The position numbers were made by a program, and so were the translations under genes. From the NCBI RefSeq assembly GCF_005877885.1, contig NZ_VCHY01000013.1:1-64000 (forward strand): a stretch of DNA of 64,000 nucleotides. Direction: 5' to 3'. Origin of the DNA: Labilibacter sediminis (lineage in GTDB: Bacteria > Bacteroidota > Bacteroidia > Bacteroidales > Marinilabiliaceae). Shown here in pieces: positions 45,739-54,369 of the stretch; position 1 is the stretch's first letter, and the number at the start of each line of letters is the position of its first letter. Below the pieces are notes generated by a model. That model made no database searches and had not been told where the DNA came from. It saw only the letters and a program-made list of their open reading frames with translations.

Positions 45739-45768
45739 TATAGCCAGGTTATTCTATCTGGCTATATT
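45739..45768 (+). terminator. Intrinsic terminator
   Basis: TATAGCCAG (45739-45747) pairs perfectly with CTGGCTATA (45758-45766) and is followed by TTTT. Confidence 0.8.
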
Positions 45769-45879
45769 TTCATATATAACAATAACATAATATCAACTAT
45801 AAGACATCTATATAATTTAGTTCAGCGCACATATAAGATGTCTTTGAATATCGTTAGTGCTTAATTCTATTAGAATAGA

Positions 45880-46362
45880 TTATTTATTAATCGAAATATT
45901 GAGTTTGAATTTAGGCTTGTCGTGTTGGTTAACCATCCAGTTAGAAAACTCATCCAGCCATCTCCAATAGTCCAGTACGAGATCCTCAGGAACATTTTCC
46001 AATTTAGAAAGAACAATACGGTAACACTCTAGCCAAACCATTCGTGCTTTTGGCGTTATTTTAAACGGCAAATGTCTATTTGCGAGCATCGGGTTTCCAC
46101 GTGTGATTTTATAATACTCAGGACCACCTAAACGCTGAATAAAAAAATCAGCTGAACGCTTTTTAGCACCATCAAGTAATTCACCTTTTGGCGGGAAAAT
46201 ACCATTTATTTCGCTTTCTACCAGCAAATCATAATGGTGATTAACGATCTTACGAATTCCTTCTTCTCCTAAATAAGCATAAAGCTCAGTATTAGGTTTG
46301 TTATTCGTTCTTCTTTCACCAAATGGTAATTCTGTTATTTCAAATTTTTGGATATCAATCAT
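45880..46362 (-). CDS. Truncated haemoglobin (group II-like)
   Basis: The 160-residue protein is a 2/2 globin. Y44 (in NHHYDLLVES) fits the B10 position, H97 in NRHLPFKITPKA is the proximal haem ligand (F8), and W110 in ARMVWLECY fits the G8 tryptophan typical of group II (trHbO) proteins. The C-terminus has an extended helix with a Trp-rich end (DYWRWLDEFSNWM). Such proteins bind O2, NO or peroxide and take part in redox or nitric oxide protection. It is the last gene of a minus-strand series and lies about 100 bp after the serine hydrolase gene. Physiological role unknown. Confidence 0.88.
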   Translation of the reverse strand: MIDIQKFEITELPFGERRTNNKPNTELYAYLGEEGIRKIVNHHYDLLVESEINGIFPPKGELLDGAKKRSADFFIQRLGGPEYYKITRGNPMLANRHLPFKITPKARMVWLECYRIVLSKLENVPEDLVLDYWRWLDEFSNWMVNQHDKPKFKLNISINK

Positions 46363-46461
46363 TTAATGCTATTTAACTAAATATACGCCACTAGAATTCC
46401 ATAAAGCAATTCTACACGTATCAAAATATTTGTAAAGAAACATTAGATGATTAAAAATGTT

Positions 46462-47787
46462 TTAGAAAATGGTACTTTTTCTCTGCGGTTTATCGTTACT
46501 CTTAAGTTCAAATAAATCATAACCGGGCCAATCTTCAACTTTGGCTAAAGTACGATCTATCATTCTGCGAATGTCAGAATTAAACTCGGGACCTTTCCAT
46601 GAACTGGAATTAAAAATAATTGAATAGGAAATTCCATCGTCACGACGAACAACTAATGCCGATGTTCCGGCAAGTGTTCCCGTACGATACCAATATTTAT
46701 TTTTTCTTATTCCACGCCAACCTAAAGGACTTCCTCCAAGTAACTCAGTTGTGGTCATTTCCTGAATGCTTTCAGTAGATAGAATATCTTTGGGATTATC
46801 AAAGCCATCAATGGCAACAACCAATCTGAGTAAATCAGTTGAAGAGCTTATCCATCCTCCAGCGGCACCTAAAGTTTTAATATCGTTGCCGCCATAGCTT
46901 CTGGGTACCAATTCTTCGCCACCCATATGATCCGAAACCAGGTAACTATCTTCCGGTTCATAATATTTAACTTCTAAATCGAATCTTTCCCATGCATAGC
47001 TGCCTCCAATCTGCATATCGAAAATCTCTAACGGATATAATACGTTGGTTTTCACGTACATTTCGTAGTTCATACCAGAGGCTTTTTCAATTACTTCTTC
47101 AAGTATTGAGTACCCCAGGTTACTATACGAAGATATGGTCCCCGGAGGGTAATGAAGTCTCTTCTGCAACATGAACCGTATAATATCCTCATTTTTTACC
47201 GGGTATTCAACATCCATTTTTTTAGCAATAATGGTAGGAATAAACATGGGATCTCCCCACCTGTTTGTCCACCCTGCTGAGTGATTAAGCAGTTGCTTTA
47301 CCGTAATTTTTTCAACCTTTGAATCTCTATAATTCAGATAAACAGAATCATTTAAAATACCTGAAGATCCAAATACTTTACTATCCAGAGTAAGTTTCTC
47401 TTCTTCAACCAATTTCATTATAGCCACAGCTGTAACGAGTTTTGAAACACTGGCTATGCGAAATAAATTATATGGCTGAACATTAATAGATCTTTCTTTA
47501 TCGGCAAAACCATAGCCTTTTGAAAAAACCATTTTTCCATCTTTGGCAATGGATAATGACGCTCCGGCAAGGTTATTTCGACGTAAAAATCTATTTACAT
47601 TATAATCAATAACTTCAAATCTTTCGTGATCAGAAAAGGCATTGGATACTTTATGGGAAGAAACAACGGGTTTAGGTGGAATAAAATCACCACCAAAAGA
47701 ATCACCGGAGTTTAATATGGTTAAGTTTGCTATGCTTAAGGTAATTACCCCCAACAACGCAGTACTTATTTTATATATAAATGACAT
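46462..47787 (-). CDS. Class C beta-lactamase-like serine hydrolase, exported
   Basis: The 441-residue protein (ATG 47787; an in-frame TTG three bases earlier is less likely) has an N-terminal signal or membrane segment and a serine beta-lactamase/penicillin-binding fold. The nucleophile motif SxxK is SVSK in FRIASVSKLVTAVAIMKLVEE, and the YxN motif is YSN in SSYSNLGYSILEEV. A third-motif equivalent is likely in the WYRTGTLAGTSALV region. Family members are D-amino-acid esterases/peptidases or EstB-type esterases; true beta-lactamase activity is not implied. It has its own promoter (47810-47839) and is followed by the globin gene. Confidence 0.88.
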   Translation of the reverse strand: MSFIYKISTALLGVITLSIANLTILNSGDSFGGDFIPPKPVVSSHKVSNAFSDHERFEVIDYNVNRFLRRNNLAGASLSIAKDGKMVFSKGYGFADKERSINVQPYNLFRIASVSKLVTAVAIMKLVEEEKLTLDSKVFGSSGILNDSVYLNYRDSKVEKITVKQLLNHSAGWTNRWGDPMFIPTIIAKKMDVEYPVKNEDIIRFMLQKRLHYPPGTISSYSNLGYSILEEVIEKASGMNYEMYVKTNVLYPLEIFDMQIGGSYAWERFDLEVKYYEPEDSYLVSDHMGGEELVPRSYGGNDIKTLGAAGGWISSSTDLLRLVVAIDGFDNPKDILSTESIQEMTTTELLGGSPLGWRGIRKNKYWYRTGTLAGTSALVVRRDDGISYSIIFNSSSWKGPEFNSDIRRMIDRTLAKVEDWPGYDLFELKSNDKPQRKSTIF

Positions 47788-47809
47788 CAAAAAATCTTTA
47801 TTTCGAACA

Positions 47810-47839
47810 CAAAATTAAATAAATGCGTGTAAAACACAA
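47810..47839 (-). promoter_or_regulatory. Promoter of serine hydrolase gene
   Basis: On the minus strand TTG (47839-47837), a 19-bp spacer and TAATTTTG (47817-47810), a full Bacteroidota consensus. Transcription would start near 47803, about 16 bases before the ATG. Confidence 0.7.
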
Positions 47840-47903
47840 GATTCATTTCTTAATAAAGAAATAGTATTGTATTAAGAATATAGTATTTATATACGTGATA
47901 ATA

Positions 47904-48494
47904 TCAATAAGGTTTTATACTACACCCAATAGCCTTGGTTTCAGCAACTAAAGGATCTTTATTTTGCAGTAGTAAATTAATGGCATTTACAAGGTATTTT
48001 TCCGAAACATTCTCACTATCCCTGGGATTATCGTCTATGGCACCTATGTATTTAACAATGAAGCCATTGTCCTCTTTTTTAAGCAAATATATATGAGGAG
48101 TTTTTGTAGCCCCATACTTTTTATAGATACCGATATTATCTACCAGATAAGGAAAGGTAAATCCTTTTTCTCTGGCCCTGACAATCATATTATCAAATGA
48201 ATCCTCTTTATAAGTAACAGGGTTATTTGGATTTAAAGCAATAACGGGAAAACCTTTGGGCTTGAATTCTTTATCCAGAACAACTAAGCGGTCTTCATAT
48301 AATTTTGCATATGGGCAATGATTGCAGGTAAAAACCAAAACAACGCCTTTTTCCTGCCTATATTTATCTAGAGAAACGTAGGAATTATCTATGTTCTTTA
48401 AATTGAAATTAGGTGCTTTATCACCTATTTTTAGCTGTGAAAATATGGGGCTAAGTAAGCCAGTTAAAATAATGGAAAGAAATAAAGTTTTCAT
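47904..48494 (-). CDS. Exported redoxin-family protein (AhpC/TSA-like)
   Basis: The 196-residue product (ATG 48494 gives a signal peptide MKTLFLSIILTGLLSPIFSQ) has a thioredoxin-like fold starting KIGDKAPNFNLKNIDNSYVSL. The active-site motif is CNHCP, C57 and C60, in FTCNHCPYAKLYEDRLVVL, unlike the WCxPC of TlpA. GATKTPHIYLL contains the cis-proline. Periplasmic thiol redox activity is expected, possibly reduction of other disulfides. It is the third gene of an operon with the TlpA-like and Lnb-domain genes. Confidence 0.82.
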   Translation of the reverse strand: MKTLFLSIILTGLLSPIFSQLKIGDKAPNFNLKNIDNSYVSLDKYRQEKGVVLVFTCNHCPYAKLYEDRLVVLDKEFKPKGFPVIALNPNNPVTYKEDSFDNMIVRAREKGFTFPYLVDNIGIYKKYGATKTPHIYLLKKEDNGFIVKYIGAIDDNPRDSENVSEKYLVNAINLLLQNKDPLVAETKAIGCSIKPY

Positions 48495-48555
48495 TTTCAA
48501 GTGTTTTAGAGTATAGTTAAAGTCCAATATGGATACCTTACTTGTTCATAAACAC

Positions 48556-49038
48556 TTAATCCAATAAAGAGTTCAGTTGATGTTTTATAATATCAGGGGT
48601 AACCTGACCTTCATGAAAAAGTTCTTTATAGCGATATATAAACCAGCAGGCAGGAATAGCACCACTCCAGCTTTCATTAACCTGGGGAATCCATTGATTG
48701 GGGTTGGATTCATTTAACACCACAACTTCATTAAGAATGTAATTCTTTTTTATAAAGGGAATTAATTTGCTATTAACCTGATTTTCAAAATCGAGGCTAA
48801 CCAGAAGTACTTTAACAGGTATTTCTTTGAATGACTCCTGTATATTTTCAATCACAGGCATTTCTTCAACACATGGTTTACACCAGGTTGCCCAAAAATT
48901 AATGATATAAATTGTATCGCTTGTGGACTTAGTTCGTTCTTTTATCTCTTTAATATTAACAGATTTAATCTGTACATCCTGACCAAATGCTTGTGAAGCA
49001 CAATATGTTAGGATAGCAATAAAAAGTAATTTATGCAT
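48556..49038 (-). CDS. TlpA/ResA-like thioredoxin
   Basis: The 160-residue protein has a signal peptide (1-19) and a thioredoxin domain with the active site WATWCKPC (49-56; C53 and C56) and the cis-proline region in GAIPACWFIYRYKE. Such TlpA/ResA proteins keep periplasmic cysteines reduced, for example in cytochrome c maturation, or act in oxidative stress. The domain is short and lacks the N-terminal extension of larger AhpC-TlpA proteins of Bacteroidota. It begins 20 bp downstream of the Lnb-domain gene and 61 bp upstream of the redoxin gene, so all three probably share a transcript. Confidence 0.87.
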   Translation of the reverse strand: MHKLLFIAILTYCASQAFGQDVQIKSVNIKEIKERTKSTSDTIYIINFWATWCKPCVEEMPVIENIQESFKEIPVKVLLVSLDFENQVNSKLIPFIKKNYILNEVVVLNESNPNQWIPQVNESWSGAIPACWFIYRYKELFHEGQVTPDIIKHQLNSLLD

Positions 49039-49058
49039 TGAGTTAAGCCGTTTTACAA

Positions 49059-50228
49059 TTATGATTTAATAGCTGCCTGGCGCACTTTTAATAATTTAAA
49101 AACTCTAAAGCTTAACAAAAGAGCTACCGGAATTGTTGCAATAGGAAATGATTGCGGTATCCAATACCAGGTAATAACAAAGAATACCAAGATCGTTAAA
49201 TGAATTTTAAGTATCGTATGTGACACCGTTGTTTTCATTTTTGAAAAAGCCAGATATAAGAAGCTTGGTAAAGCCCATAAGATATTAAGGTTCGTGCCGG
49301 TAACAGTATGGTCCGTTACAAACCATAAATAAGCAATAACAACACCAATAAAACCTGCTATAAAAAACAAAGTTCGATCTAAAATATTGGCCAGGGAATT
49401 ATATTTTTTAGAAACATAACTGGCTATGCTAACAATTAGCAGAAGCAATGTAAAAATTCCTACAGGTGTAAAAAAGAAAACAGGTTTTTGTGTATTTAAA
49501 TCAAATTCAAGTAATTGACCGGTATACTTTACCAAAGGAACAATTCTATCTTTATTTTTCACCTGTGTGTTTTTACATACATCCATTAAAAAATCCGGTA
49601 AATAAGTCGATTCTTTTAAGGTGGCAACCTTATCCGCCGGTAAACCCAAAATAGTATTTAGCCCGGTTTCAATCCAGGGTGAGTATTGCAGATAGTGATG
49701 GAGATACTCTCTAAAAGTTATTCCTTCCGTTTCAGCGCTTAACTTCAACTCTTCTACAAGATTATCATTTACAATATCAAATATTCTGGTAGCACAGTTG
49801 TCGTAAAAAAAGTCATATTTATAATAACGATTTTCAGGCTGATAATTAATTAATAAAGCAGTAAAAATAGCTTGTTTATCTGTATGGCTTAAATTTAAAA
49901 CCTGTTCAATTACGCTTCTGTTTTCTCTAAAATATGACGCTAAAAATCTATCATATTTGCTCACACTGAGCATATAATTAAGCTTACCATTGGCAAATTT
50001 TAAATAGAAATTAGGCGTATTAAAATCAAAAGTACCGTAATTAAAAACCAAATCAACATTATTTTCTTTGTCATAAACCCTTATTGCGCTATGGCCAAAT
50101 GCAGAATACAATTCTTTGCCTTGAGAACAGGTAAGAACAGAGATTTGTGCATCATTTGATAATTTGATATTTGCATTTGTCACCAAGGCTGGTAACAACA
50201 AAAAATAAAGAAACAGTATTCGTAACAT
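49059..50228 (-). CDS. DUF4105 / Lnb N-terminal-like domain membrane protein
   Basis: The 389-residue protein has a signal sequence (1-19), an extracytoplasmic domain (about 25-245) with ISVLTCSQGKELYSAFGHSAIRVYD, LVFNYGTFDF and YKYDFFYDNCATRIFDIV, and then five membrane helices. The H and C residues in SAFGHSAIRV and DNCATR are conserved features of the DUF4105 family, which is related to the N-terminal domain of the lipoprotein transacylase Lnb. By family, it could act on lipoproteins or be a cysteine-based hydrolase or acyltransferase. It is the first gene of the operon with two thioredoxin-fold proteins. Confidence 0.8.
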   Translation of the reverse strand: MLRILFLYFLLLPALVTNANIKLSNDAQISVLTCSQGKELYSAFGHSAIRVYDKENNVDLVFNYGTFDFNTPNFYLKFANGKLNYMLSVSKYDRFLASYFRENRSVIEQVLNLSHTDKQAIFTALLINYQPENRYYKYDFFYDNCATRIFDIVNDNLVEELKLSAETEGITFREYLHHYLQYSPWIETGLNTILGLPADKVATLKESTYLPDFLMDVCKNTQVKNKDRIVPLVKYTGQLLEFDLNTQKPVFFFTPVGIFTLLLLIVSIASYVSKKYNSLANILDRTLFFIAGFIGVVIAYLWFVTDHTVTGTNLNILWALPSFLYLAFSKMKTTVSHTILKIHLTILVFFVITWYWIPQSFPIATIPVALLLSFRVFKLLKVRQAAIKS

Positions 50229-50245
50229 ACATTAACAATTTGCCT

Positions 50246-50278
50246 CAAATATAGCCAAATTGCAAAGTCCTAAACAAA
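50246..50278 (-). promoter_or_regulatory. Candidate promoter of the Lnb-domain operon
   Basis: On the minus strand TATATTTG (50253-50246) is a perfect -7 box; a TTTG (50278-50275) lies 21 bp upstream. Confidence 0.55.
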
Positions 50279-50282
50279 TATA

Positions 50283-50642
50283 TTAAACCATAAATGACAG
50301 ATTAATTAACTTACTAAAATGAAGCTTTGGGGATATGAATAAAGATTTTGATTTTATGGTTTTTGATAGTTGTTTGGTGGAATAAAAAGGCATTAATAAA
50401 GCACTGTTTTTTTGTCTTGTAAATCCCTCTGCTTTTTTGTCAATGATACTTTTTGTTTCAATTTTAGGAGATTGAATTACTTTATTATTATTGGTGTTAT
50501 TTTTAGTTGATACTGTTTTACCGGGATAGGTTTCTTCAACCCAATAATATTCCGGATCAGCAAATAAATTCATAAACCAATCTATAATCAGGTTAGCCCA
50601 TTGAATAACGATAAAACTAATACTTAAATCTAAAGTCCTCAT
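50283..50642 (-). CDS. Hypothetical protein (119 aa)
   Basis: The protein is unrecognised. Its N-terminal 30 residues are hydrophobic and amphipathic (LDLSISFIVIQWANLIIDWFMNLF), then comes a region with many Asn, Lys and Thr, and a basic C-terminus ends in KLINLSFMV. It could be a small membrane-attached protein. Its 3' end runs into the promoter region of the next minus-strand gene. It lies upstream of the CTTAA array. Moderate doubt remains whether it is translated. Confidence 0.4.
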   Translation of the reverse strand: MRTLDLSISFIVIQWANLIIDWFMNLFADPEYYWVEETYPGKTVSTKNNTNNNKVIQSPKIETKSIIDKKAEGFTRQKNSALLMPFYSTKQLSKTIKSKSLFISPKLHFSKLINLSFMV

Positions 50643-50859
50643 AGCTTAAAATGTTTTAATTATAATTCTGTATTTATTTAAATCAAAACAAAATTAATAG
50701 TCATAAATGTTGTTATTCAGTTATTTAAGTAATACTTTTATTATTTAAGCAAACTTAATTTCGTATAAAAAGACTTAATTGCAACTTAAAAACAGCTTAA
50801 ATATTCACTTAATTCTCAGCTTAATTTCTTAAATTTGCTGATTATGTTTATGTTAAAGT
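50643..50859 (+). promoter_or_regulatory. Promoter region with helically phased CTTAA array
   Basis: CTTAA occurs at 50754, 50774, 50785, 50796, 50808, 50820 and 50828 (spacings 20, 11, 11, 12, 12, 8), with two inverted copies TTAAG at 50725 and 50745 and one more after the start codon at 50863. The last box overlaps a -7 element TAAATTTG (50830-50837), and no TTG lies at the -33 position. The pattern looks like a cooperative binding array for a DNA-binding protein, perhaps the product of the following gene. Confidence 0.55.
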
Positions 50860-52011
50860 ATGCTTAAATCTGACCAAATATTATCAATAAACTTGTTCTC
50901 TTCTATACTGGATCATATATCTGATTTAGTACTTGGGGTTGAACAGATTGTTGGTGTTTATAGTTCCGGAGATGACATAAACAATTTGGCAGGTGTTTGT
51001 TTAGAGTATCGAAATAATCAGCTTCAGGAACGCGAATTGGTAATAAAGGGAGAACAACAGGAATTAAAACAGATGCAGTTGGAAAGAAACCATTACAGGT
51101 GGCTCGATAAATCACAAGTTCCTTTTAGTTCTTTTACCTCAGAGCAATCTCAACTAAATATCTTTAGCGAATATGAGCATTTGGTATTATTAATTACACT
51201 TCCTCATAGGTTGGATAACCGGAAAGATTTGGTATTTATCTATTTCAAAGATGATCTGAATCAGTTTGGAGTACAGCATCAGAAAACACCATTGAGTACG
51301 CAAAATAAATCTGTGATTGGACACCTTATTTCCAGCTCGGCAATTTCTTTTGCCAGGATGTATTGGAAGCAAGAAGATAAACTTAAAGGTTTTGCCCAAA
51401 AATCAAAAGCAATAATAGAAAGTCAAAGATCTGTAAATAAAAAAGATAAGCGAAAAGAAGAATTAGAATATACGCTTATGTCCTGGGCTGATAAGCTGTT
51501 GTTTAATTGCAGCCATTCTGATCACGTTAATTATGTTTATAGTGAGAGTGCTGTCGAAAAGATTAAGAATTACTCAGGTAATATAACGATACTTGAAAGT
51601 GCTATTTTAGAAGCAGTGGATTATGCAAAAATGATAGTTACAGATGTAAACTGTGCAATTGAAGGCGAATTCATTGTATATGATACAGATGTAAACAAAG
51701 AAACTGCCCCAACTCAAGCTCAGGACATATCTCCTCGTTTACAAAAGTCATATGATTTTCTAAGCAAATTAGAGCAAAATGCAATTAAGGTGTCGCAAGC
51801 CGGACTCAATTTAACCAGTTATAATGTGGGCCAGCAAATGGAGCGACCAATAACTCCTGCAGCAATATCTGATTATATAAGTAAAAATAGAGACCGTATT
51901 AATAAGCTTTTTAAGCAATATCCTAACGAATGGAGCTTCATTAGAAACAATTTCAGACCAATTGTTAATGTGGTTAATTATAATTCCGAAAAGCTAAAGA
52001 ATTGGGGATAA
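50860..52011 (+). CDS. Putative DNA-binding protein of unknown family (383 aa)
   Basis: I do not recognise this protein. Its N-terminal 180 residues resemble a GAF/PAS-like sensory domain in strand and helix pattern (IVGVYSSGDDINNLAGVCLEY, YEHLVLLITLPHR, DLVFIYFKDD), the middle (about 180-240) is helical, and the C-terminal 75 residues contain a helix-turn-helix-like segment: KLEQNAIKVSQAGLNLTSYN, VGQQMERP, then ITPAAISDYISKNRDRINKL. It could be a transcription factor. It sits behind a phased CTTAA array and upstream of tRNA-Lys. Homology search of the C-terminal 80 residues would be decisive. Confidence 0.6.
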   Translation: MLKSDQILSINLFSSILDHISDLVLGVEQIVGVYSSGDDINNLAGVCLEYRNNQLQERELVIKGEQQELKQMQLERNHYRWLDKSQVPFSSFTSEQSQLNIFSEYEHLVLLITLPHRLDNRKDLVFIYFKDDLNQFGVQHQKTPLSTQNKSVIGHLISSSAISFARMYWKQEDKLKGFAQKSKAIIESQRSVNKKDKRKEELEYTLMSWADKLLFNCSHSDHVNYVYSESAVEKIKNYSGNITILESAILEAVDYAKMIVTDVNCAIEGEFIVYDTDVNKETAPTQAQDISPRLQKSYDFLSKLEQNAIKVSQAGLNLTSYNVGQQMERPITPAAISDYISKNRDRINKLFKQYPNEWSFIRNNFRPIVNVVNYNSEKLKNWG

Positions 52012-52061
52012 ACACCTTATTCAAGCTAAATAAAAAAAGATCGGAAAAACAGCATTTTTTA

Positions 52062-52093
52062 TTTGTATATAGTTGGTAAAACATCTATATTTG
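52062..52093 (+). promoter_or_regulatory. Promoter of tRNA-Lys
   Basis: TTTG (52062-52065), a 20-bp spacer and TATATTTG (52086-52093), a complete match. Transcription would start about ten bases before the tRNA. Confidence 0.75.
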
Positions 52094-52109
52094 CAACCGC
52101 AAAAAAGGA

Positions 52110-52185
52110 GATTCAGTAGCTCAGCTGGTAGAGCACATCCCTTTTAAGGATGGGGTCCTGGGTTCGAACCCCAGCTGAATCACCA
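52110..52185 (+). tRNA. tRNA-Lys (anticodon TTT)
   Basis: A 76-base cloverleaf: acceptor GATTCAG (52110-52116) with CTGAATC (52175-52181), D arm GCTC/GAGC, anticodon arm CATCC-CTTTTAA-GGATG with anticodon TTT, T arm CTGGG-TTCGAAC-CCCAG, discriminator A and an encoded CCA (52183-52185). It is a single gene with its own promoter and terminator. Confidence 0.97.
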
Positions 52186-52190
52186 AGACA

Positions 52191-52223
52191 AAAGCCAATT
52201 AGTGAAAACTAGTTGGCTTTTTT
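52191..52223 (+). terminator. Terminator of tRNA-Lys
   Basis: AAGCCAATTAG pairs with CTAGTTGGCTT, followed by TTTTT. Confidence 0.85.
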
Positions 52224-52535
52224 ATTACCTCAGTTTTAAGCTATCTATAGTTTATGGAACAAGGGAACGGAACAGTACCAATAGAAAAGTTCCCAGTAGC
52301 ACATTTTGTTAGCATTAAGCACCCAATTATTAGAATTAATTTTACCTTAAAGCTACTAGTTTAGCTAAATTGAACCTGGTCAATAAAGATATATATTCAT
52401 TATATATACTTCTGCAAACAGAGCCCCATTTAGGTCAGTTAGGTATAAATACATGCCTTATAAATCTAAATATTTGCAGTATACTGTGTGATAAAATATA
52501 TCCCATAAACATTCCATCCGGGAAACTAAAGAATA
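52224..52535. other. Gene-free region between tRNA-Lys and pyrD
   Basis: AT-rich, with an ATATAT-rich palindromic patch near 52388-52410 and no supported gene. A short forward open frame that runs into the pyrD end antisense is considered spurious. Confidence 0.5.
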
Positions 52536-52567
52536 TAAAAAAAGGCTATCGCAAAGCGATAACCTTT
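52536..52567 (-). terminator. Terminator of pyrKD
   Basis: AAAGGCTATCGC (52541-52552) pairs with GCGATAACCTTT (52556-52567) with one mismatch; read on the minus strand it is followed by a T-rich run ending about 28 bases past the pyrD stop codon. Confidence 0.8.
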
Positions 52568-52595
52568 AGATATTTTTATTGTATAGTTGTAATGA

Positions 52596-53510
52596 TTAAT
52601 CTACAATCATTCCTCCAATCAGATTGTTTACATCTGTAATGCTGTGGCGATTCATATAATCCTTAATTCCATCTACAATTTTTACCGTGATAGTAGGATC
52701 AATAAAGTTAGCAGTACCAACCTGAATTGCTGTTGCACCGGCAAGCATAAACTCAATAGCATCAGTAGCATTCATTATACCACCCATACCTATAATAGGT
52801 ACTTTAACGGCATTATAAACCTGCCAAACCATACGTAAGGCCACGGGTTTAATACAAGGGCCTGATAAACCTCCGGTAATCGTACTTAATTCCGGACGAC
52901 GTTTTTCAGCATTAATTGCCATACCTAATAATGTATTGATAAGCGAAACTGAGTCTGCTCCGGCTCCTTCAACCCCTTTGGCAATCTCTGTTACATCTGT
53001 AACATTCGGAGAAAGCTTCACCATTAAGTGCTTTTTGTAAACTTTACGCACGGCCTCTGTTACAGCAACAGCTGATGGACAATGAACGCCAAAAGACATA
53101 CCACCTTCTTTTACATTTGGACATGAAATATTTAATTCAATCCCCGGAATATTCTCTAAATCGTTAAGCTTTTCTGCAGTTTCTACATAATCTTCTATTG
53201 CCGAACCTGAAACATTTACAAAGATTCCTGTATTGTAATGTTTAATTCTGGGATATATATTATTTATAAAATAATCCACTCCTTTATTTTGAAGACCTAC
53301 AGCATTAAGCATCCCTGCAGGTGTTTCAGCCATTCTGGGGTAAGCATTACCCTCTCTATGGTGTAAAGTAGTACCTTTTACCACAATTCCACCCAGGTCA
53401 TCAATATTAATAAAGTCTTCATATTCCTCTCCAAAACCAAATGTTCCGGAAGCGGTCATTACCGGATTTTTAAGGGAATAACCATTTATATCTACAGCTA
53501 AATTTACCAT
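52596..53510 (-). CDS. pyrD: Dihydroorotate dehydrogenase B, catalytic subunit
   Basis: The 304-residue class 1B enzyme oxidises dihydroorotate to orotate with FMN, passing electrons to the PyrK subunit. It begins with the typical [27 protein letters not shown], has the catalytic-cysteine region [13 protein letters not shown], and FMN/phosphate-binding motifs [15 protein letters not shown] and [29 protein letters not shown]. It overlaps the end of pyrK by seven bases, so the two subunits are translationally coupled. NAD+ as final electron acceptor follows from the presence of PyrK. Confidence 0.97.
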   Translation of the reverse strand: MVNLAVDINGYSLKNPVMTASGTFGFGEEYEDFINIDDLGGIVVKGTTLHHREGNAYPRMAETPAGMLNAVGLQNKGVDYFINNIYPRIKHYNTGIFVNVSGSAIEDYVETAEKLNDLENIPGIELNISCPNVKEGGMSFGVHCPSAVAVTEAVRKVYKKHLMVKLSPNVTDVTEIAKGVEGAGADSVSLINTLLGMAINAEKRRPELSTITGGLSGPCIKPVALRMVWQVYNAVKVPIIGMGGIMNATDAIEFMLAGATAIQVGTANFIDPTITVKIVDGIKDYMNRHSITDVNNLIGGMIVD

Positions 53511-54277
53511 CCTTTTAATTCATTTATGTCAAAAACAGGTCCCTCAGTACAGGTACATTTATTTCCTTCTTTAGTGTCAACTACACAGCATAAACAAGCG
53601 CCAAAACCACAAGCCATCATGTTTTCTAACGAAACCTCGCATTTAATATTTGCAGATTTAGCTGCGGCAGCAACTGCACGCATCATTGGATCTGGTCCAC
53701 ATGTACATACTAAATCCATATTTGCTAAACCTTCCTTCATTAAAGGGTGGTCTGTTACAAAACCTTTTACTCCTAAAGAACCATCTTCAGTGGTTACACC
53801 AACATCTCCAATTTTCTTATAGTCTGTAAGGTCCATTAATATATTTTCGCTTCTGGCTCCTAATAAAAAATGAGGAGTTGCACCATTTGCCTTTAAAAAT
53901 CTGCCTAACATTAATAAGGGAGCAACACCAACACCACCACCTACTAATAATACATTGCCTTTGTTCGGTATAGAGAACTGGTTACCCAAAGGGTAAATCA
54001 TATCTAACTTATCACCCGGCTTTAATTCAGCCATTAACCTGGTTCCTTCTCCAACTTCCTGGATAAGTAATAGAATTTCATTCTTGTCGTTATCTACCTC
54101 GTGAATGGAAATAGGACGACGCAGAAAGGTATTGGGTCCATTTTCAACCTTAATTTCTACAAACTGTCCCGGAAGTATTTCTGGTAAACTAGTTTCACTT
54201 GCAACGTGAAGTATCAGATATTCCTGGTTAATACGGCGATTCTTTGTAACCGTAAACACCTCAACTTTTTTCTTCAT
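53504..54277 (-). CDS. pyrK: Dihydroorotate dehydrogenase electron transfer subunit
   Basis: The 257-residue protein contains a FAD-binding beta-barrel (about 5-100; [12 protein letters not shown] is the FAD motif), an NAD-binding domain ([33 protein letters not shown]) and a C-terminal [2Fe-2S] site with cysteines in [12 protein letters not shown] and KCTCTEG. It transfers electrons from PyrD to NAD+. The promoter at 54340-54369 is a full Bacteroidota consensus, and a TTACACATGTAA palindrome (54308-54319) lies in the leader between it and the start codon. Confidence 0.96.
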   Translation of the reverse strand: MKKKVEVFTVTKNRRINQEYLILHVASETSLPEILPGQFVEIKVENGPNTFLRRPISIHEVDNDKNEILLLIQEVGEGTRLMAELKPGDKLDMIYPLGNQFSIPNKGNVLLVGGGVGVAPLLMLGRFLKANGATPHFLLGARSENILMDLTDYKKIGDVGVTTEDGSLGVKGFVTDHPLMKEGLANMDLVCTCGPDPMMRAVAAAAKSANIKCEVSLENMMACGFGACLCCVVDTKEGNKCTCTEGPVFDINELKGW

Positions 54278-54307
54278 ATATGATAATCAATTTGTTATAT
54301 GAAGTAT

Positions 54308-54319
54308 TTACACATGTAA
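54308..54319. promoter_or_regulatory. TTACACATGTAA palindrome in pyrKD leader
   Basis: The 12-mer TTACACATGTAA belongs to the family of sites clustered around the XRE gene. It lies between the presumed transcription start (near 54333, minus strand) and the pyrK start codon, a position suited to repression. Confidence 0.5.
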
Positions 54320-54339
54320 ACACTGTGAATTTAATCGTA

Positions 54340-54369
54340 CAAATATAGACAAATTGGAGGGAATGACAA
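54340..54369 (-). promoter_or_regulatory. Promoter of pyrKD
   Basis: On the minus strand TTG (54369-54367), a 19-bp spacer and TATATTTG (54347-54340), a perfect match to the Bacteroidota consensus. Confidence 0.75.

Noticed and set aside
52370-52639. 89-codon forward frame before pyrD
   Set aside because: Runs over the pyrKD terminator into the antisense of pyrD and resembles nothing.
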